From an uncultured Candidatus Melainabacteria bacterium (GTDB lineage: Bacteria > Cyanobacteriota > Vampirovibrionia > Gastranaerophilales > Gastranaerophilaceae), in contig CANARY010000004.1 in NCBI GenBank assembly GCA_947364235.1, positions 158,809-222,808 on the forward strand: a stretch of DNA of 64,000 nucleotides. The letters are read 5' to 3'. The notes under the pieces are model-generated. The model made no database searches. It saw only the letters and a list, made by a program, of their open reading frames with translations, and was not told where the DNA came from. Made by a program: the position numbers and the translations under genes. This document shows, piece after piece, positions 1-8,298 of this stretch (the stretch's first letter is position 1; each line of letters opens with the position of its first letter).

Positions 1-58
1 TACATTTTCTCCTAAATGCGTGATAATGTAGTAAAATAATAGGGGAGATTAGGGTCTC

Positions 59-415
59 ATGTTTAATAATATTAATAGTAATGGAAGCGGGTTATTATTT
101 GGCGGGTCTCAGCAGCTGGGAAACGCAGGCAATGTTATTAATCTTGCTTCAATCAGGGCTAATCTTCAAAAAAGCGGATATGCTTCAAATGCTTATATTG
201 ACCAATCTGAAATTTCTTCAAGCGCGATGAAGCTTTTCTTAAAAGATTTAGATATAAAAAAATTTACTGAAATAGCAGTCAGCGATAAAGATGACACTTC
301 GCATCTTGACAGGATGAAAGAACTTTTCCAATCCGGAGTTGTAGATGCAGGTGAAGATGATGTAATTTCTGAGCTTGTGAATAACAAAAAATTATGGGAT
401 GACCTATTAGGCTGA
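59..415 (+). CDS. Small Asn/Gly-rich protein of unknown function
   Basis: I do not recognise a family for this 118-residue protein. The first 30 residues are rich in Asn, Gly and Ser, without a hydrophobic signal. The rest looks helical and acidic and ends in a Leu/Trp-rich tail (KKLWDDLLG). The ATG follows purine-rich AGGGGAGATTAGGG, which holds usable Shine-Dalgarno matches. It belongs to a recurrent class in this window: small proteins with a disordered N-terminus and no Sec signal (also at 9247, 11960, 14072 and 26116). The downstream TPR gene starts 18 nt after the stop and has its own promoter-like -10. Secretion by a non-Sec route is only a guess. Confidence 0.7.
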   Translation: MFNNINSNGSGLLFGGSQQLGNAGNVINLASIRANLQKSGYASNAYIDQSEISSSAMKLFLKDLDIKKFTEIAVSDKDDTSHLDRMKELFQSGVVDAGEDDVISELVNNKKLWDDLLG

Positions 416-433
416 TTGTGCTAAAATACCTGT

Positions 434-1615
434 ATGGTATCGTCAGATTATTATATTCAGGATAACTCGGATATAGAGTTTAAGACGCTTGAAGCTGCAA
501 AAAACCTGTATAATGAAGGCAGGTACTCGGAAGCTTTGAGGCTTTATTCCGGCATGCTTAACACAAGCCTTTCTTTTAAGCTCTATTATGAAATCGGCAG
601 GTGTTATTATAAGCTCAATGATTTGCTGCCGGCTGAAGAATATTTCAAAAAATCAATTGGTTTAGAAGGTTTTAAAAACTCTTCTTATCTTTATCTGGGA
701 AATATTTATTACAAACGTTCTGATTTAAAAAAAGCGATTGAAAATTGGGCGGGAGCTTATGCTTATAAGCCTGATGATGAAGCGGTATGTTTAAATCTGG
801 CTACTTCTTATTTTTCTAAAGGCATGAAGTTTCAGTCTGTTTTCTATTACGAAAAATATTTAAAGTATGCAAAAGAAAAAGGTTCTTCTTATTCTACGAT
901 TAAATCCAGTATAGATAAATGCGGAGAGGTTGGGAATGAGTTTTTGCAGAAAGCTCGCAGGGCTTTAAGCTTGCGTGATAATAAAACTGCGATTGAGTAT
1001 TTGACTTTTGCAGTGAAAAACCTGCCGGTAAGTTTTGATATAAATCATCTTTTGGGTCAGGTTTACTTGGATGAAAATGATTATATGCATTCACTTATTT
1101 ATTTGAAGCAGGCGCTTGCGCTTGATACAAAATCTCTTGATGTTTTGCAGAAGCTTGCTTCTGTTTATATAAATCTTGGTGATTTTACTGCTGCTTATTG
1201 TACGATGAGAAGGCTGCTTCCGCTTGTGCTGCATAACCAGAGTGAGTATTTAAAAACGGTTAAGCTGATTAAAGAGCTGGATGCGACTTTTGATAATCAA
1301 AGTTATCAAGGGCATAGAGAATGGGCGTTGAGATATGATGCTGATAATAACTATCACATGGCGCTTTTAGAATATGAAAACTGCCTTATTCTTAATGAAA
1401 ATCTGCAAGATGAGTTTGGTGAAAGAATTGAGCGTTTAAAATCGTTTATTTATCCAGAGGAAAGAATTATCCGTGTTTGTCTTGAAAAAGGCGGTGTTTT
1501 GCACGGAAATGGCGATTTTAAAACAGCAAATAAATATTTTTCAAAAGTTATGCTGATGGCGAATAGGAACTCTTCTGAGTATAAACTGGCAAAAGAAAAG
1601 GTAATGGATGTTTAA
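434..1615 (+). CDS. Tetratricopeptide repeat protein
   Basis: This 393-residue protein is built of TPR helix-turn-helix pairs, which normally act as protein-protein scaffolds. Clear repeats include residues about 25-80 (NEGRYSEAL, then CYYKLNDLLPAEEYFKKSI), 85-145 (GNIYYKRSDLKKAIENW) and 200-260 (LGQVYLDENDYMHSLIYLKQAL). It has no signal peptide or membrane segment, so it is probably cytoplasmic. The ATG lacks a Shine-Dalgarno but sits 6 nt after an extended -10 (TGC then TAAAAT, 419-427), so the message may be leaderless. It overlaps the next gene by 8 nt, implying coupled translation with the YkgJ-type protein. The partner bound by the repeats cannot be told from sequence. Confidence 0.88.
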   Translation: MVSSDYYIQDNSDIEFKTLEAAKNLYNEGRYSEALRLYSGMLNTSLSFKLYYEIGRCYYKLNDLLPAEEYFKKSIGLEGFKNSSYLYLGNIYYKRSDLKKAIENWAGAYAYKPDDEAVCLNLATSYFSKGMKFQSVFYYEKYLKYAKEKGSSYSTIKSSIDKCGEVGNEFLQKARRALSLRDNKTAIEYLTFAVKNLPVSFDINHLLGQVYLDENDYMHSLIYLKQALALDTKSLDVLQKLASVYINLGDFTAAYCTMRRLLPLVLHNQSEYLKTVKLIKELDATFDNQSYQGHREWALRYDADNNYHMALLEYENCLILNENLQDEFGERIERLKSFIYPEERIIRVCLEKGGVLHGNGDFKTANKYFSKVMLMANRNSSEYKLAKEKVMDV

Positions 1616-2024
1616 AATGCTCAAAAAACTTTTCTATTTGCATGTTTTAAGAAAAAAGTATTATCGTGTTGGTTCTTGTAATGCTTGCGGACGCTGCTGT
1701 CAGAAGATTTATGTGAAGCATAAAAATGTAATTCAGACAGAAGAAGAGTTTAAAAAGCTTCAGAAGCTGCATCCATTTTATACTTATTTAAAAATTGTTG
1801 ACAAAGATGAAACAGGGCTTGTGTTTGAGTGTATGAATCTGGATAAAGAAACTCATAAATGCAAAATCCATAAGAAAAGACCCGGGATTTGCAGGCGGTA
1901 TCCGCAGGAAGAATTATTTATGATGGGAGGTACTCTGGCTGACAACTGCGGATACCGCCTTGAACCTATTGAAAGTTTTGAAGAAGTATTTGATAAAGTG
2001 TCTAAAAAAAGGCGGAAGGCTTAA
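1608..2024 (+). CDS. YkgJ/UPF0153-type Cys-cluster protein
   Basis: This 138-residue protein has the arrangement of the YkgJ (CxxCxxCC) family, thought to bind Fe-S or zinc. Near residue 25 is CNACGRCC, followed by a middle Cys pair (CMNLDKETHKCKIHKKRPGIC) and a last Cys in ADNCGYRL. Family members are small and mostly uncharacterised; some act on proteins or RNA with partner enzymes. It overlaps the TPR gene by 8 nt; a second ATG three codons in (1617) is possible. The stop codon TAA lies in the loop of the terminator hairpin at 2011-2034, so gene and terminator are fused. Confidence 0.85.
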   Translation: MFKMLKKLFYLHVLRKKYYRVGSCNACGRCCQKIYVKHKNVIQTEEEFKKLQKLHPFYTYLKIVDKDETGLVFECMNLDKETHKCKIHKKRPGICRRYPQEELFMMGGTLADNCGYRLEPIESFEEVFDKVSKKRRKA

Positions 2025-2034
2025 GCCTTCCGCC
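2011..2034. terminator. Bidirectional intrinsic terminator
   Basis: A 10-bp GC-rich stem (GGCGGAAGGC / GCCTTCCGCC) encloses a TTAA loop, with T5 after it and A7 before it, so it can end transcription on both strands. It separates the YkgJ-type gene from the convergent 799-aa gene. The loop carries the stop codon of the plus-strand gene. Confidence 0.92.
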
Positions 2035-2041
2035 TTTTTGG

Positions 2042-4441
2042 CTATTTTAACAGTTCAGCGTAAATTAATTTATCAAAGTAATAAAGAGTCATTTGTACAA
2101 GCTGATCCATGTGGATTTTGTAGTCATCTTTTTTACGGTTATCTTTTCCGCTCCAGTCTTTTCTGGAATCTTCGACTCTGCCGCTGTTGTTGCCGGTGCC
2201 GTATGGACAATCGCTTTTATTACTTTGCAGTGCTTCCAATGCTTTCTTTTGCGCATTTCTGAATACTTGGGTGATTGTATCTTTACTCAAGCTAGGGTAT
2301 TTTTTGATGAGGCGTTCCAATAGAGGAGTCATTGTCTGCTGGTAGTCATTATCGTCATTTGTGTTGCTGATGTGAATAGATGCATCCGCGTAAATAGTTA
2401 CTTCGCCTTTGTAAAGAATTGTTTCATCATTACCACTGGTTGTTTTTGTGTTGTAATGTTTTAATCCGTTTGTTAAACTGCTGTCTGTGTAAGAAGTGCG
2501 TTTTGTAAATATTTCCATAAGTTCTGGATTTGTTTGAAGTTTGTTCAATATTTTTTCGAGATTTGACATTACTTTGTTAATAAAGTCTCTTGTGTTGTTA
2601 TTTTGAGAAGAGGCAAAATCATTATATGCAGTAATCCATGCAGCTTGAAGCAGTTGTTTTAAAACATTTTCTCCGCCTAGTTCTTGCAATGATGCTGAAG
2701 CATAACGGTTTATTCTTGATTTTAGACGGTCAAAAATGGTATCAAAAACTTTTTGCGTATTCTTTTCTTGAAATACAATGTTTCCGCTGCTATCCATGCC
2801 GAATTCAGTGTGGATTTTTTCTTTGTTGTTAATAGCTTCTTTACACACTGCAACAATTGATTCTGAAACATCCGCTACATAGTCTGAAATGCCTGCTGAA
2901 CCTGATTTTATTTGATTATTTCTCTCTGCTGTTTGTGAGGATACAGGAGCTGTTTCAGGAGCATCTTCTTTTCTTGCATCAAAAACTTTGTCTTTTGCAT
3001 CCGCTTTGAATAGTTTGTCAAAATGATACAGAACAAGATTTACTAAATCTTTCATTGTTCCGGTGAATTGTCTTGTATTGTAATAAAATACGAATGCTTG
3101 TTTGATGTCCATTCCATCAGGAATATCAGAATATTTTAAAGCGTTTTCTTGCGCTTTGAAGAATGTTTGCTTTAAGTATTGTTTATCAATATTCGGATAT
3201 TTTTTGTAAATATTTTCCAGCAGCTTATTCATTGTTTCTTGGAATTTTTTGTCAGAAGCATCGTTATCAAGGTGCATTTCTCCTGTATCGAATTTTTTTG
3301 GAGTGGTGTAATTTATCTTTGTATCAGAAATGTTTGGTAAATTATTTATTAATGTTTGGTCTTGATAACAATCTTTTATATAGTAATCTAAGTATTCTGG
3401 TTTAGAAGAAGTTTTTTCAAGAATTTTGTCCAGATTTTTCATTACTTTGTTAATAAAATCTCCGGTATTAATGCTTGAATTGAAATTAACGCCGCTGCTT
3501 GCTTCAGCCCATGCTGATTGAAGCAGCTTTTTCAAAACTTCTTCGCCGCCAATTTCTTTTAAAGCATCAGGAGTATAACGATTGATTCTTGATTTTAGTC
3601 TTTCAAGAATTGTATTAAATACTTTTTCTGCATCGCTTCTTTGAGGGAATTGGATATTGCCATTTGCATCAATGCTGTATCCGATTTTTATGTTGTTGTG
3701 GAAATTTATTGCTTCTTTACATACTGAAACGATAGATTCAGCAACATCAGCAATAGGGTTGCGCAAAGTTTCTGCAGCATTGTTTGGAGAAGTTTTTTCT
3801 TCTTCTATTTCTTCTTCTTTGCCGGCACGTGTAATGGTATTATCTATTTTGATGGTAATTTTTTCGTCAGCTAAAGCTTCTTTTAATTCTTCGAGAGTTG
3901 TAATTGCTTTTCCGTCTGCAGTAATTCCTTTCTTTATGTCAAAATGTCCATCAGAGTCTTTATCTTCAAAATATTGTTCAAAACCTTTAACTTGTGAAGT
4001 GTCGTATGCGCCTGTATATTTTGGCGCTTCTGGAGGATTTTGAGTTTCTTCAGGAGCATTCGGTTCTTCTGTATCAGTTTGAGTTTGTACCTTGCAGATT
4101 ACTTCATATTCTTTATTCTCAAATTTATAATTAATAATTATAATATTATTTTCTTGAGTTTTGTTATAAAGTACGCTGTTTTCTCTTAAAATTTGAAGAA
4201 ATTTATCTAGTGTAATTTCTCCGGATCTAAGCTGAATATTTAATTCATTTGGATTAAATTTTGCGGGTGTATTAGAATTATCTGTAACTTCATCACTCCC
4301 AGACACTTCTACATTATTTCCAACACTGTTGTCATTGTCAGAATTGTTTACTTCACCAGTATTTAAGCCTATATCTGGAATAATAAATCTGTCGTTAGGA
4401 CGCAGAAAGCGAATCGGAATGTTAAAATCTTTGTGAATCAT
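2042..4441 (-). CDS. Large protein with two copies of an unrecognised ~250-aa domain
   Basis: This 799-residue protein has no known domain I can name and no signal peptide. Residues 1-140 are Asn/Asp/Glu/Pro-rich and look disordered. Residues 160-168 (DKDSDGHFD) match the calcium-loop pattern DxDxDGxxD. Two tandem copies of a helical domain follow, about 230-476 and 521-793. Each opens with ADV(A/S)ESIV(S/A)VCKEAIN, continues with RLKSRINRY and GGE(E/N)VLK(K/Q)LLQ, then (F)INKVM(K/S)NL(D/E)KIL, and closes with LYHFDKL / LYYFDKL. It lies 13 nt after a 93-aa gene and shares its promoter (4916-4966), which resembles that of the coiled-coil gene at 26116. An extracellular or structural role is conceivable but unproven. 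Confidence 0.85.
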   Translation of the reverse strand: MIHKDFNIPIRFLRPNDRFIIPDIGLNTGEVNNSDNDNSVGNNVEVSGSDEVTDNSNTPAKFNPNELNIQLRSGEITLDKFLQILRENSVLYNKTQENNIIIINYKFENKEYEVICKVQTQTDTEEPNAPEETQNPPEAPKYTGAYDTSQVKGFEQYFEDKDSDGHFDIKKGITADGKAITTLEELKEALADEKITIKIDNTITRAGKEEEIEEEKTSPNNAAETLRNPIADVAESIVSVCKEAINFHNNIKIGYSIDANGNIQFPQRSDAEKVFNTILERLKSRINRYTPDALKEIGGEEVLKKLLQSAWAEASSGVNFNSSINTGDFINKVMKNLDKILEKTSSKPEYLDYYIKDCYQDQTLINNLPNISDTKINYTTPKKFDTGEMHLDNDASDKKFQETMNKLLENIYKKYPNIDKQYLKQTFFKAQENALKYSDIPDGMDIKQAFVFYYNTRQFTGTMKDLVNLVLYHFDKLFKADAKDKVFDARKEDAPETAPVSSQTAERNNQIKSGSAGISDYVADVSESIVAVCKEAINNKEKIHTEFGMDSSGNIVFQEKNTQKVFDTIFDRLKSRINRYASASLQELGGENVLKQLLQAAWITAYNDFASSQNNNTRDFINKVMSNLEKILNKLQTNPELMEIFTKRTSYTDSSLTNGLKHYNTKTTSGNDETILYKGEVTIYADASIHISNTNDDNDYQQTMTPLLERLIKKYPSLSKDTITQVFRNAQKKALEALQSNKSDCPYGTGNNSGRVEDSRKDWSGKDNRKKDDYKIHMDQLVQMTLYYFDKLIYAELLK

Positions 4442-4454
4442 TTTTTCTCCTTAT

Positions 4455-4736
4455 TTATCTTTCGTAATAATATGTAACATCTTTATTTTCGTATACCAAG
4501 TTTATGCAGTATGTACTCTCTGTGTCAGTAACGTTTAAAATGCATTTTTCACAAAGAGAAAAATTTTCAATATTTGATTCTATTCTCCAAATGTTTTTAA
4601 TATATTCTTTTGCTTTATCTATATTATCTAAATTTTTTAATTTTGAAGCTTGTTCCAAAATTCTTTGTAAATCTTTAAATTCTTTATTTTCGTTTAATGC
4701 AACAGCTGTGTAAATATTGAAATAGTTTATATCCAT
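4455..4736 (-). CDS. Small hypothetical protein, first gene of the 799-aa operon
   Basis: I do not recognise this 93-residue protein. The first 50 residues are predicted helical and charged, the second half looks beta-rich and has three Cys (CEKC near 60, one near 76). It has no signal peptide. The ATG has AAAGG about 6-10 nt upstream, and the outer arm of the 23-bp palindrome at 4746-4793 reaches into that Shine-Dalgarno, so initiation may be controlled by RNA folding or a bound protein. It is cotranscribed with the large repeat protein 13 nt downstream; a chaperone-like or regulatory link is only inference from this position. Confidence 0.7.
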   Translation of the reverse strand: MDINYFNIYTAVALNENKEFKDLQRILEQASKLKNLDNIDKAKEYIKNIWRIESNIENFSLCEKCILNVTDTESTYCINLVYENKDVTYYYER

Positions 4737-4745
4737 TATTATCCT

Positions 4746-4793
4746 TTCGTATCTTACATAACATTTTGAACAAAATGTTATGTAAGATACGAA
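4746..4793. repeat. Perfect inverted repeat, 23-bp arms, at the RBS
   Basis: Arms of 23 bp (4746-4768 and 4771-4793) flank a 2-nt centre AA, without mismatch. The inner 26 bp (4757-4782) recur exactly at 4878-4903. The outer end overlaps the ribosome binding site of the 93-aa gene on the minus strand. In RNA it would form a very stable hairpin; in DNA it could be a dimer operator. Confidence 0.95.
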
Positions 4794-4832
4794 CCCTTGT
4801 AATAACAGTTTTTCATAAAAAACTAACGGGTT
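4792..4832 (-). promoter_or_regulatory. Additional nested stem-loop in the leader
   Basis: Between the two palindromes is a nested hairpin: AACCC (4792-4796) pairs with GGGTT (4828-4832), and inside it AGTTTTT (4807-4813) pairs with AAAAACT (4818-4824). Together with the flanking palindromes it makes the roughly 170-nt leader of the minus-strand operon largely foldable. No known riboswitch class was recognised. Confidence 0.5.
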
Positions 4833-4875
4833 GAGAGTAATAAATCAATAAGTGAAAAAAGCTTTAAAAACTGAA

Positions 4876-4905
4876 AGCATAACATTTTGAACAAAATGTT
4901 ATGCT
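4876..4905. repeat. Second copy of the palindromic core, 14-bp arms
   Basis: Arms of 14 bp (4876-4889 and 4892-4905) surround the same AA centre. The 26-bp core 4878-4903 is identical to 4757-4782, 121 bp away. It lies at or just after the expected transcription start of the minus-strand operon. The flanks differ from copy 1, so it is not a simple segmental duplication. Confidence 0.95.
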
Positions 4906-4915
4906 GATTATATTA

Positions 4916-4966
4916 TATATAACGTCATAATTTTTTGAAACTTTAATGATTTTTAAAATTTGTTAC
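4916..4966 (-). promoter_or_regulatory. Conserved promoter module, copy A (sigma-28/SigF-like)
   Basis: Read on the minus strand this is GTAACAA-N12-ATTAAAGTTT-N13-CGTTATATA. The same words with the same spacings occur at 28830-28880 upstream of the coiled-coil gene. TAAAGTTT, then 11 nt, then a box with CG and TTATA resembles the sigma-28 consensus (TAAAGTTT-N11-GCCGATAA). The GTAACAA word could be an activator site. Promoter function is inferred. Confidence 0.6.
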
Positions 4967-4982
4967 AATTTGTAATAAAAAA

Positions 4983-5003
4983 GGGGCGGTTTTAAACCGC
5001 CCC
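4983..5003. terminator. Bidirectional intrinsic terminator
   Basis: GGGGCGG / CCGCCCC stem with an A/T loop, A6 before and T-run after. On the minus strand it ends the AMIN-like gene whose stop lies at 5010. Confidence 0.9.
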
Positions 5004-5009
5004 TTTTTT

Positions 5010-6077
5010 TTAAACTTTATTTTTATTTAAACTTGCTTTTAAACCTCTTGCCAGGTCGTGTCGTCCGCTTTTTTCATAAATAGCAGTCATTGATTCTAAG
5101 AATTTTAGATTATCAATATTCGGGTTGCTTTGATTTACCGGAGCTGTATTAACAGGAGTTGTGTTCTTTCTTGCAGCTGGTTTTACCGCTGTTTGAACAA
5201 CTGGTCTTTGAGGTTCATTTACCGGCATATTGTTTCCGATATTTCCGGCTGCGTTTACACCTATGTTTACCCCTGTATTGCTGCGTAATCTTGGGTTATG
5301 AATAGGAGCTTCAGTTTCGTAAGGATTTCTATTTTCTCTTTGATAAGCATTGAGTCCGTAGTTTACTGTTGTAAAAGGTTTTTCAGGTTGAATATAAGAG
5401 TTTCCAACCGGCTGAGAGCCTCTGTACATTTCAATTTCTCTTTCGTTAAGGCTCTGGCTTAAACCAATTTTCATTTCAGGTTCTTTGCGTTTAAATAATC
5501 TTATAATTGCAAAAGCAAGGAAACCTACCAGGCCGAAAGAAAAAACCTTATTTGCTGTATCTGATACAGCATCTTCATCAACGTTGTCTTTTATTCCTTC
5601 AACAGCTGAAGAGTTTTTTAGTTTGTTTAATAAATTAGATGTTTTTTCGTTAGAATAATCTTCTTTGTAGATAGGAGCATAGCTTTCAACCGGATTGTCA
5701 AGTTTTATATTCTTTTTTGCAGGTAAAACTGCTGCTGAAACTGCTGAGTCAAATGAAATGCTTGTGCCAGCTGCGTTTTCTGCTTGAAAGAATATGCTTA
5801 ACCCGCTGCCTTGCGGTTCAACCATTACTGTATCAACATTTGAAACGTTATTATATACAGTATTTAAAGTTTTTGAAGCTCTGATATCTTTTAAATTTAA
5901 TGTAATCTGGTTTGAAGCTTTGACCGTTTTCTTTACATCTACTGCTTTATCAGCAACCAAAACTATATTATAAGTGTCTTTTACTGGTACAATTTCAATT
6001 GTCTGCAAAACATTATCTTCTGCACAAACAGACAACATAGATAAAAACATCCCCAAAAACAACAACGTTCTCTTCAT
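5010..6077 (-). CDS. AMIN-like domain membrane protein
   Basis: The chosen ATG gives 355 residues with a signal peptide (MKRTLLFLGMFLSMLSVCA, cleavage near 19) and has AAGGGAGAGAG upstream; an ORF extension of 20 codons upstream lacks both. Residues about 24-100 alternate short hydrophobic strands (IEIVPV, YNIVLVADK, NQITLNLKDI), as in AMIN domains, which bind peptidoglycan or localise envelope complexes in Cyanobacteria and Proteobacteria. A transmembrane helix follows at about 179-195 (VFSFGLVGFLAFAIIRLF), then a Pro/Asn-rich cytoplasmic tail. A short helix at the C-terminus (LARGLKASLNK) may bind a partner. The AMIN call is by pattern and moderate. Confidence 0.75.
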   Translation of the reverse strand: MKRTLLFLGMFLSMLSVCAEDNVLQTIEIVPVKDTYNIVLVADKAVDVKKTVKASNQITLNLKDIRASKTLNTVYNNVSNVDTVMVEPQGSGLSIFFQAENAAGTSISFDSAVSAAVLPAKKNIKLDNPVESYAPIYKEDYSNEKTSNLLNKLKNSSAVEGIKDNVDEDAVSDTANKVFSFGLVGFLAFAIIRLFKRKEPEMKIGLSQSLNEREIEMYRGSQPVGNSYIQPEKPFTTVNYGLNAYQRENRNPYETEAPIHNPRLRSNTGVNIGVNAAGNIGNNMPVNEPQRPVVQTAVKPAARKNTTPVNTAPVNQSNPNIDNLKFLESMTAIYEKSGRHDLARGLKASLNKNKV

Positions 6078-6254
6078 AATAATATACTCTCTCTCCCTTG
6101 ATAACAGTGTACATGATTGGCATGCCCATGCCATCAATCAAGAGGTTAAAGTTTTGGAGGATAATATATAGACCAGGTGGTCTATACAGTTGTTAAAGTG
6201 TAAAACCCATAAAGTATAATATCGTTTTTAATTCAACTGATTCTATCTTGTGAA
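6078..6254. other. Intergenic region with two short inverted repeats
   Basis: This stretch holds TGGCATG/CATGCCA (6118-6133, 2-nt loop) and a 9-bp inverted repeat with a GG centre at 6167-6186 (TATAGACCA / TGGTCTATA). Both lie upstream of the AMIN-like gene and downstream of the Fe-S gene, so they could be operators or a weak terminator. Neither is followed by a T-run on the minus strand. Confidence 0.45.
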
Positions 6255-7274
6255 TCAGCTTTTCTTTGTATTTTTGTTTAAAAAATCAATTAAATCGAAT
6301 GTTTTATATTTAAATAAAGAATATACAGACAAAGCAGCTTCGCATCCCAGGCAGGAGGTCAAAACTATTTTTGCACCGGAGTTGATAATATTATTTCTTT
6401 TGTTTTTAAAAAGTTTTGACATTATTTTATATTCGCTAAGTTTAGTGATTCCGTTTAGTCCGCAGCAGCTGTCAAAATCTTTCATCTCAATAAATTCAAG
6501 ATTTTCAGTGTTTTCTAATATCCATTTAATATCTTTGAAATTTTCAATATTGCAAGGTTTGTGGAATGTAACTTTTTGTGTTTTTTTAAGTTTGAGTTTA
6601 ATCTCATTTTCTTTTAGATATTCATAAATATTTTTGATTTTGAGACCTTCAATCTTATATCCTTTAAGTGTTTTTTCACAGCTTGCGCAGGTTGTAACAA
6701 TTTCATTAATATTGTATTTTGCAATAATTTTAGTAAAATTGTTTTTATATTTTTCATAAGTTTCTTTATCGCCTCTGGCATAGAAAGGAATGCCGCAGCA
6801 GTTAAACTTTGGTTCAATTACTTCTATACCGCAAGAATTAAGCAGGCTGGTTATGTTTCCTCCTTTACATCCGGAAAAATATAAAACTTTTTTATCAAAT
6901 TTTTTGCTTTTTGATTTAACCGATGGGATTATATGCAAAGTTGAAACAAATATTCTTTGGATTAATGAAATTATTTTTTCAGCCGGATGCGCTTTGAAAT
7001 ATTCAGCTTTAGCTGATGCAATAATTTCTACAATGTCGATATCGCTTGGGCAAAATTTTGAGCAGGCTCCGCATTTTAGACACAGGTCAAGATAGCGATT
7101 CATTTTTTTTGTCATTTTCAAATCGCCTTTGATTAAGCCTTTGAGCATAATAAAATGACCGCGTGATACACAGCAGTCGTTTCCTGTTATTTTATAAATC
7201 GGGCAGACTGACTGGCATAACCCGCATTTTGAACAGGAATGTATTTTTTCTTTGTACTCAACTAAATCTTTCAT
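6255..7274 (-). CDS. GlcF/LutA-type Fe-S oxidoreductase subunit
   Basis: This 339-residue protein carries two [4Fe-4S] motifs (C14/C17/C20/C24 and C65/C68/C71/C75) followed by two CCG domains (CCG at 159-161 with CASC at 196-199; CCG at 270-272 with CLGC near 308). This is the layout of glycolate oxidase GlcF, lactate oxidation LutA and HdrD-type subunits, which pass electrons from a flavoprotein dehydrogenase. It is shorter than typical GlcF (about 400), and no GlcD-like flavoprotein is in the window, so the substrate is unknown. No Shine-Dalgarno is seen before the ATG; a -10-like TATAAT lies 10 nt upstream, so the leader may be only a few nt. Confidence 0.87.
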   Translation of the reverse strand: MKDLVEYKEKIHSCSKCGLCQSVCPIYKITGNDCCVSRGHFIMLKGLIKGDLKMTKKMNRYLDLCLKCGACSKFCPSDIDIVEIIASAKAEYFKAHPAEKIISLIQRIFVSTLHIIPSVKSKSKKFDKKVLYFSGCKGGNITSLLNSCGIEVIEPKFNCCGIPFYARGDKETYEKYKNNFTKIIAKYNINEIVTTCASCEKTLKGYKIEGLKIKNIYEYLKENEIKLKLKKTQKVTFHKPCNIENFKDIKWILENTENLEFIEMKDFDSCCGLNGITKLSEYKIMSKLFKNKRNNIINSGAKIVLTSCLGCEAALSVYSLFKYKTFDLIDFLNKNTKKS

Positions 7275-7318
7275 ATCTTATAATATTATAGTATAATTAT
7301 AAAAAAGGAGTATGGATT
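7275..7318. promoter_or_regulatory. Compact divergent promoter region
   Basis: Only 44 bp separate the start codons of the Fe-S gene (minus) and kdsD (plus). It holds TATAAT on the plus strand (7292-7297) and on the minus strand (7285-7290), then an AAGGAG Shine-Dalgarno for kdsD. No good -35 boxes are visible, so assignments are tentative. Confidence 0.5.
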
Positions 7319-8296
7319 ATGCCTGCATTATTAGAGCAACTGGAGTCAGACAGACTTTCTGCAGTAAGAACTATAGATTCGGAAATTGAAACTTTGAACG
7401 AACTTAAAAAATCACTTGATGCAGAAAGCTTATCAAAAGCGCTTGATTTTATGCAGAATGCAAAAGGCAGGATTATAATAACAGGTATGGGCAAATCAGG
7501 CCATATCGGGAAAAAGATAGCTGCATCCCTTGCTTCAACCGGAACTCCTTCATTCTTTGTTCATCCTGCAGAAGCAAGCCATGGCGATTTGGGGATGATA
7601 ACAGAAGATGATGTTGTTATTGCAATTTCAAATAGCGGTGAATCACGTGAACTTGTTGATATTTTAAACTATTGTAAACGTTTTGGAATAAAACTTATTT
7701 CTATTACTAAAAATATTAAAAGCTCACTGGGTAAAGCTGGAGATGTGATATTAAGACTTCCAGATAATGGTGAAGCGTGCCCTCTCGGACTTGCTCCAAC
7801 AAGTTCGACAACAGCAACTCTTGTGCTTGGAGATATATTAACCATTGGAATGCTTGAGAGAAAAGGTTTTTCAAAAGAACAGTTTAATGACAGGCATCCT
7901 GGCGGAAAGCTCGGTTCTATTCTTAAACGCGTTTCTGATTTAATGCACACAGGTCAAGAAATGCCAGTTTTGGATGAGAATGCAAACATGCAGGCGGTTC
8001 TTTTAGAAATGACTTCAAAACGGCTTGGCTGTGTCGGATTTATTAATGAAACGGGATTGCTTACTGGAATTCTTACTGACGGAGATTTAAGAAGATGCCT
8101 TTCTGCTCAGATTCTTGATGAAAAAGCAGTTGATTTGATGACTAGAAATCCTAAGACAATTTCGCCGGATGCAATGACTGCGGAAGCTTTGAAAATCATG
8201 CACGATAAGAAGATTACAAACCTTTTTGTACTGGAAGGCGGAAAACCTGTCGGAGTAATTCACATCCACGATTTACTGACAAACGGAGTTGCATAG
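7319..8296 (+). CDS. kdsD: D-arabinose-5-phosphate isomerase
   Basis: KdsD (KpsF/GutQ family) converts ribulose 5-phosphate to arabinose 5-phosphate, the first step to Kdo for lipopolysaccharide. The SIS domain (about 40-175) shows GMGKSGHIG (K59), SHGDLG (H88), SNSGES and RHPGGKLG (H193), all expected at the active site. Two CBS domains follow (about 207-265 and 272-325). At 325 residues it has normal length. AAGGAG precedes the ATG. Presence of this gene implies an LPS-bearing outer membrane. The CDF transporter follows two nucleotides after the stop. Confidence 0.95.
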   Translation: MPALLEQLESDRLSAVRTIDSEIETLNELKKSLDAESLSKALDFMQNAKGRIIITGMGKSGHIGKKIAASLASTGTPSFFVHPAEASHGDLGMITEDDVVIAISNSGESRELVDILNYCKRFGIKLISITKNIKSSLGKAGDVILRLPDNGEACPLGLAPTSSTTATLVLGDILTIGMLERKGFSKEQFNDRHPGGKLGSILKRVSDLMHTGQEMPVLDENANMQAVLLEMTSKRLGCVGFINETGLLTGILTDGDLRRCLSAQILDEKAVDLMTRNPKTISPDAMTAEALKIMHDKKITNLFVLEGGKPVGVIHIHDLLTNGVA

Positions 8297-8298
8297 CG

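Noticed and set aside
4737..4966. Insertion sequence ends
   Set aside because: The two palindromes have no transposase between them and no target-site duplication; each is internally palindromic rather than a terminal pair.
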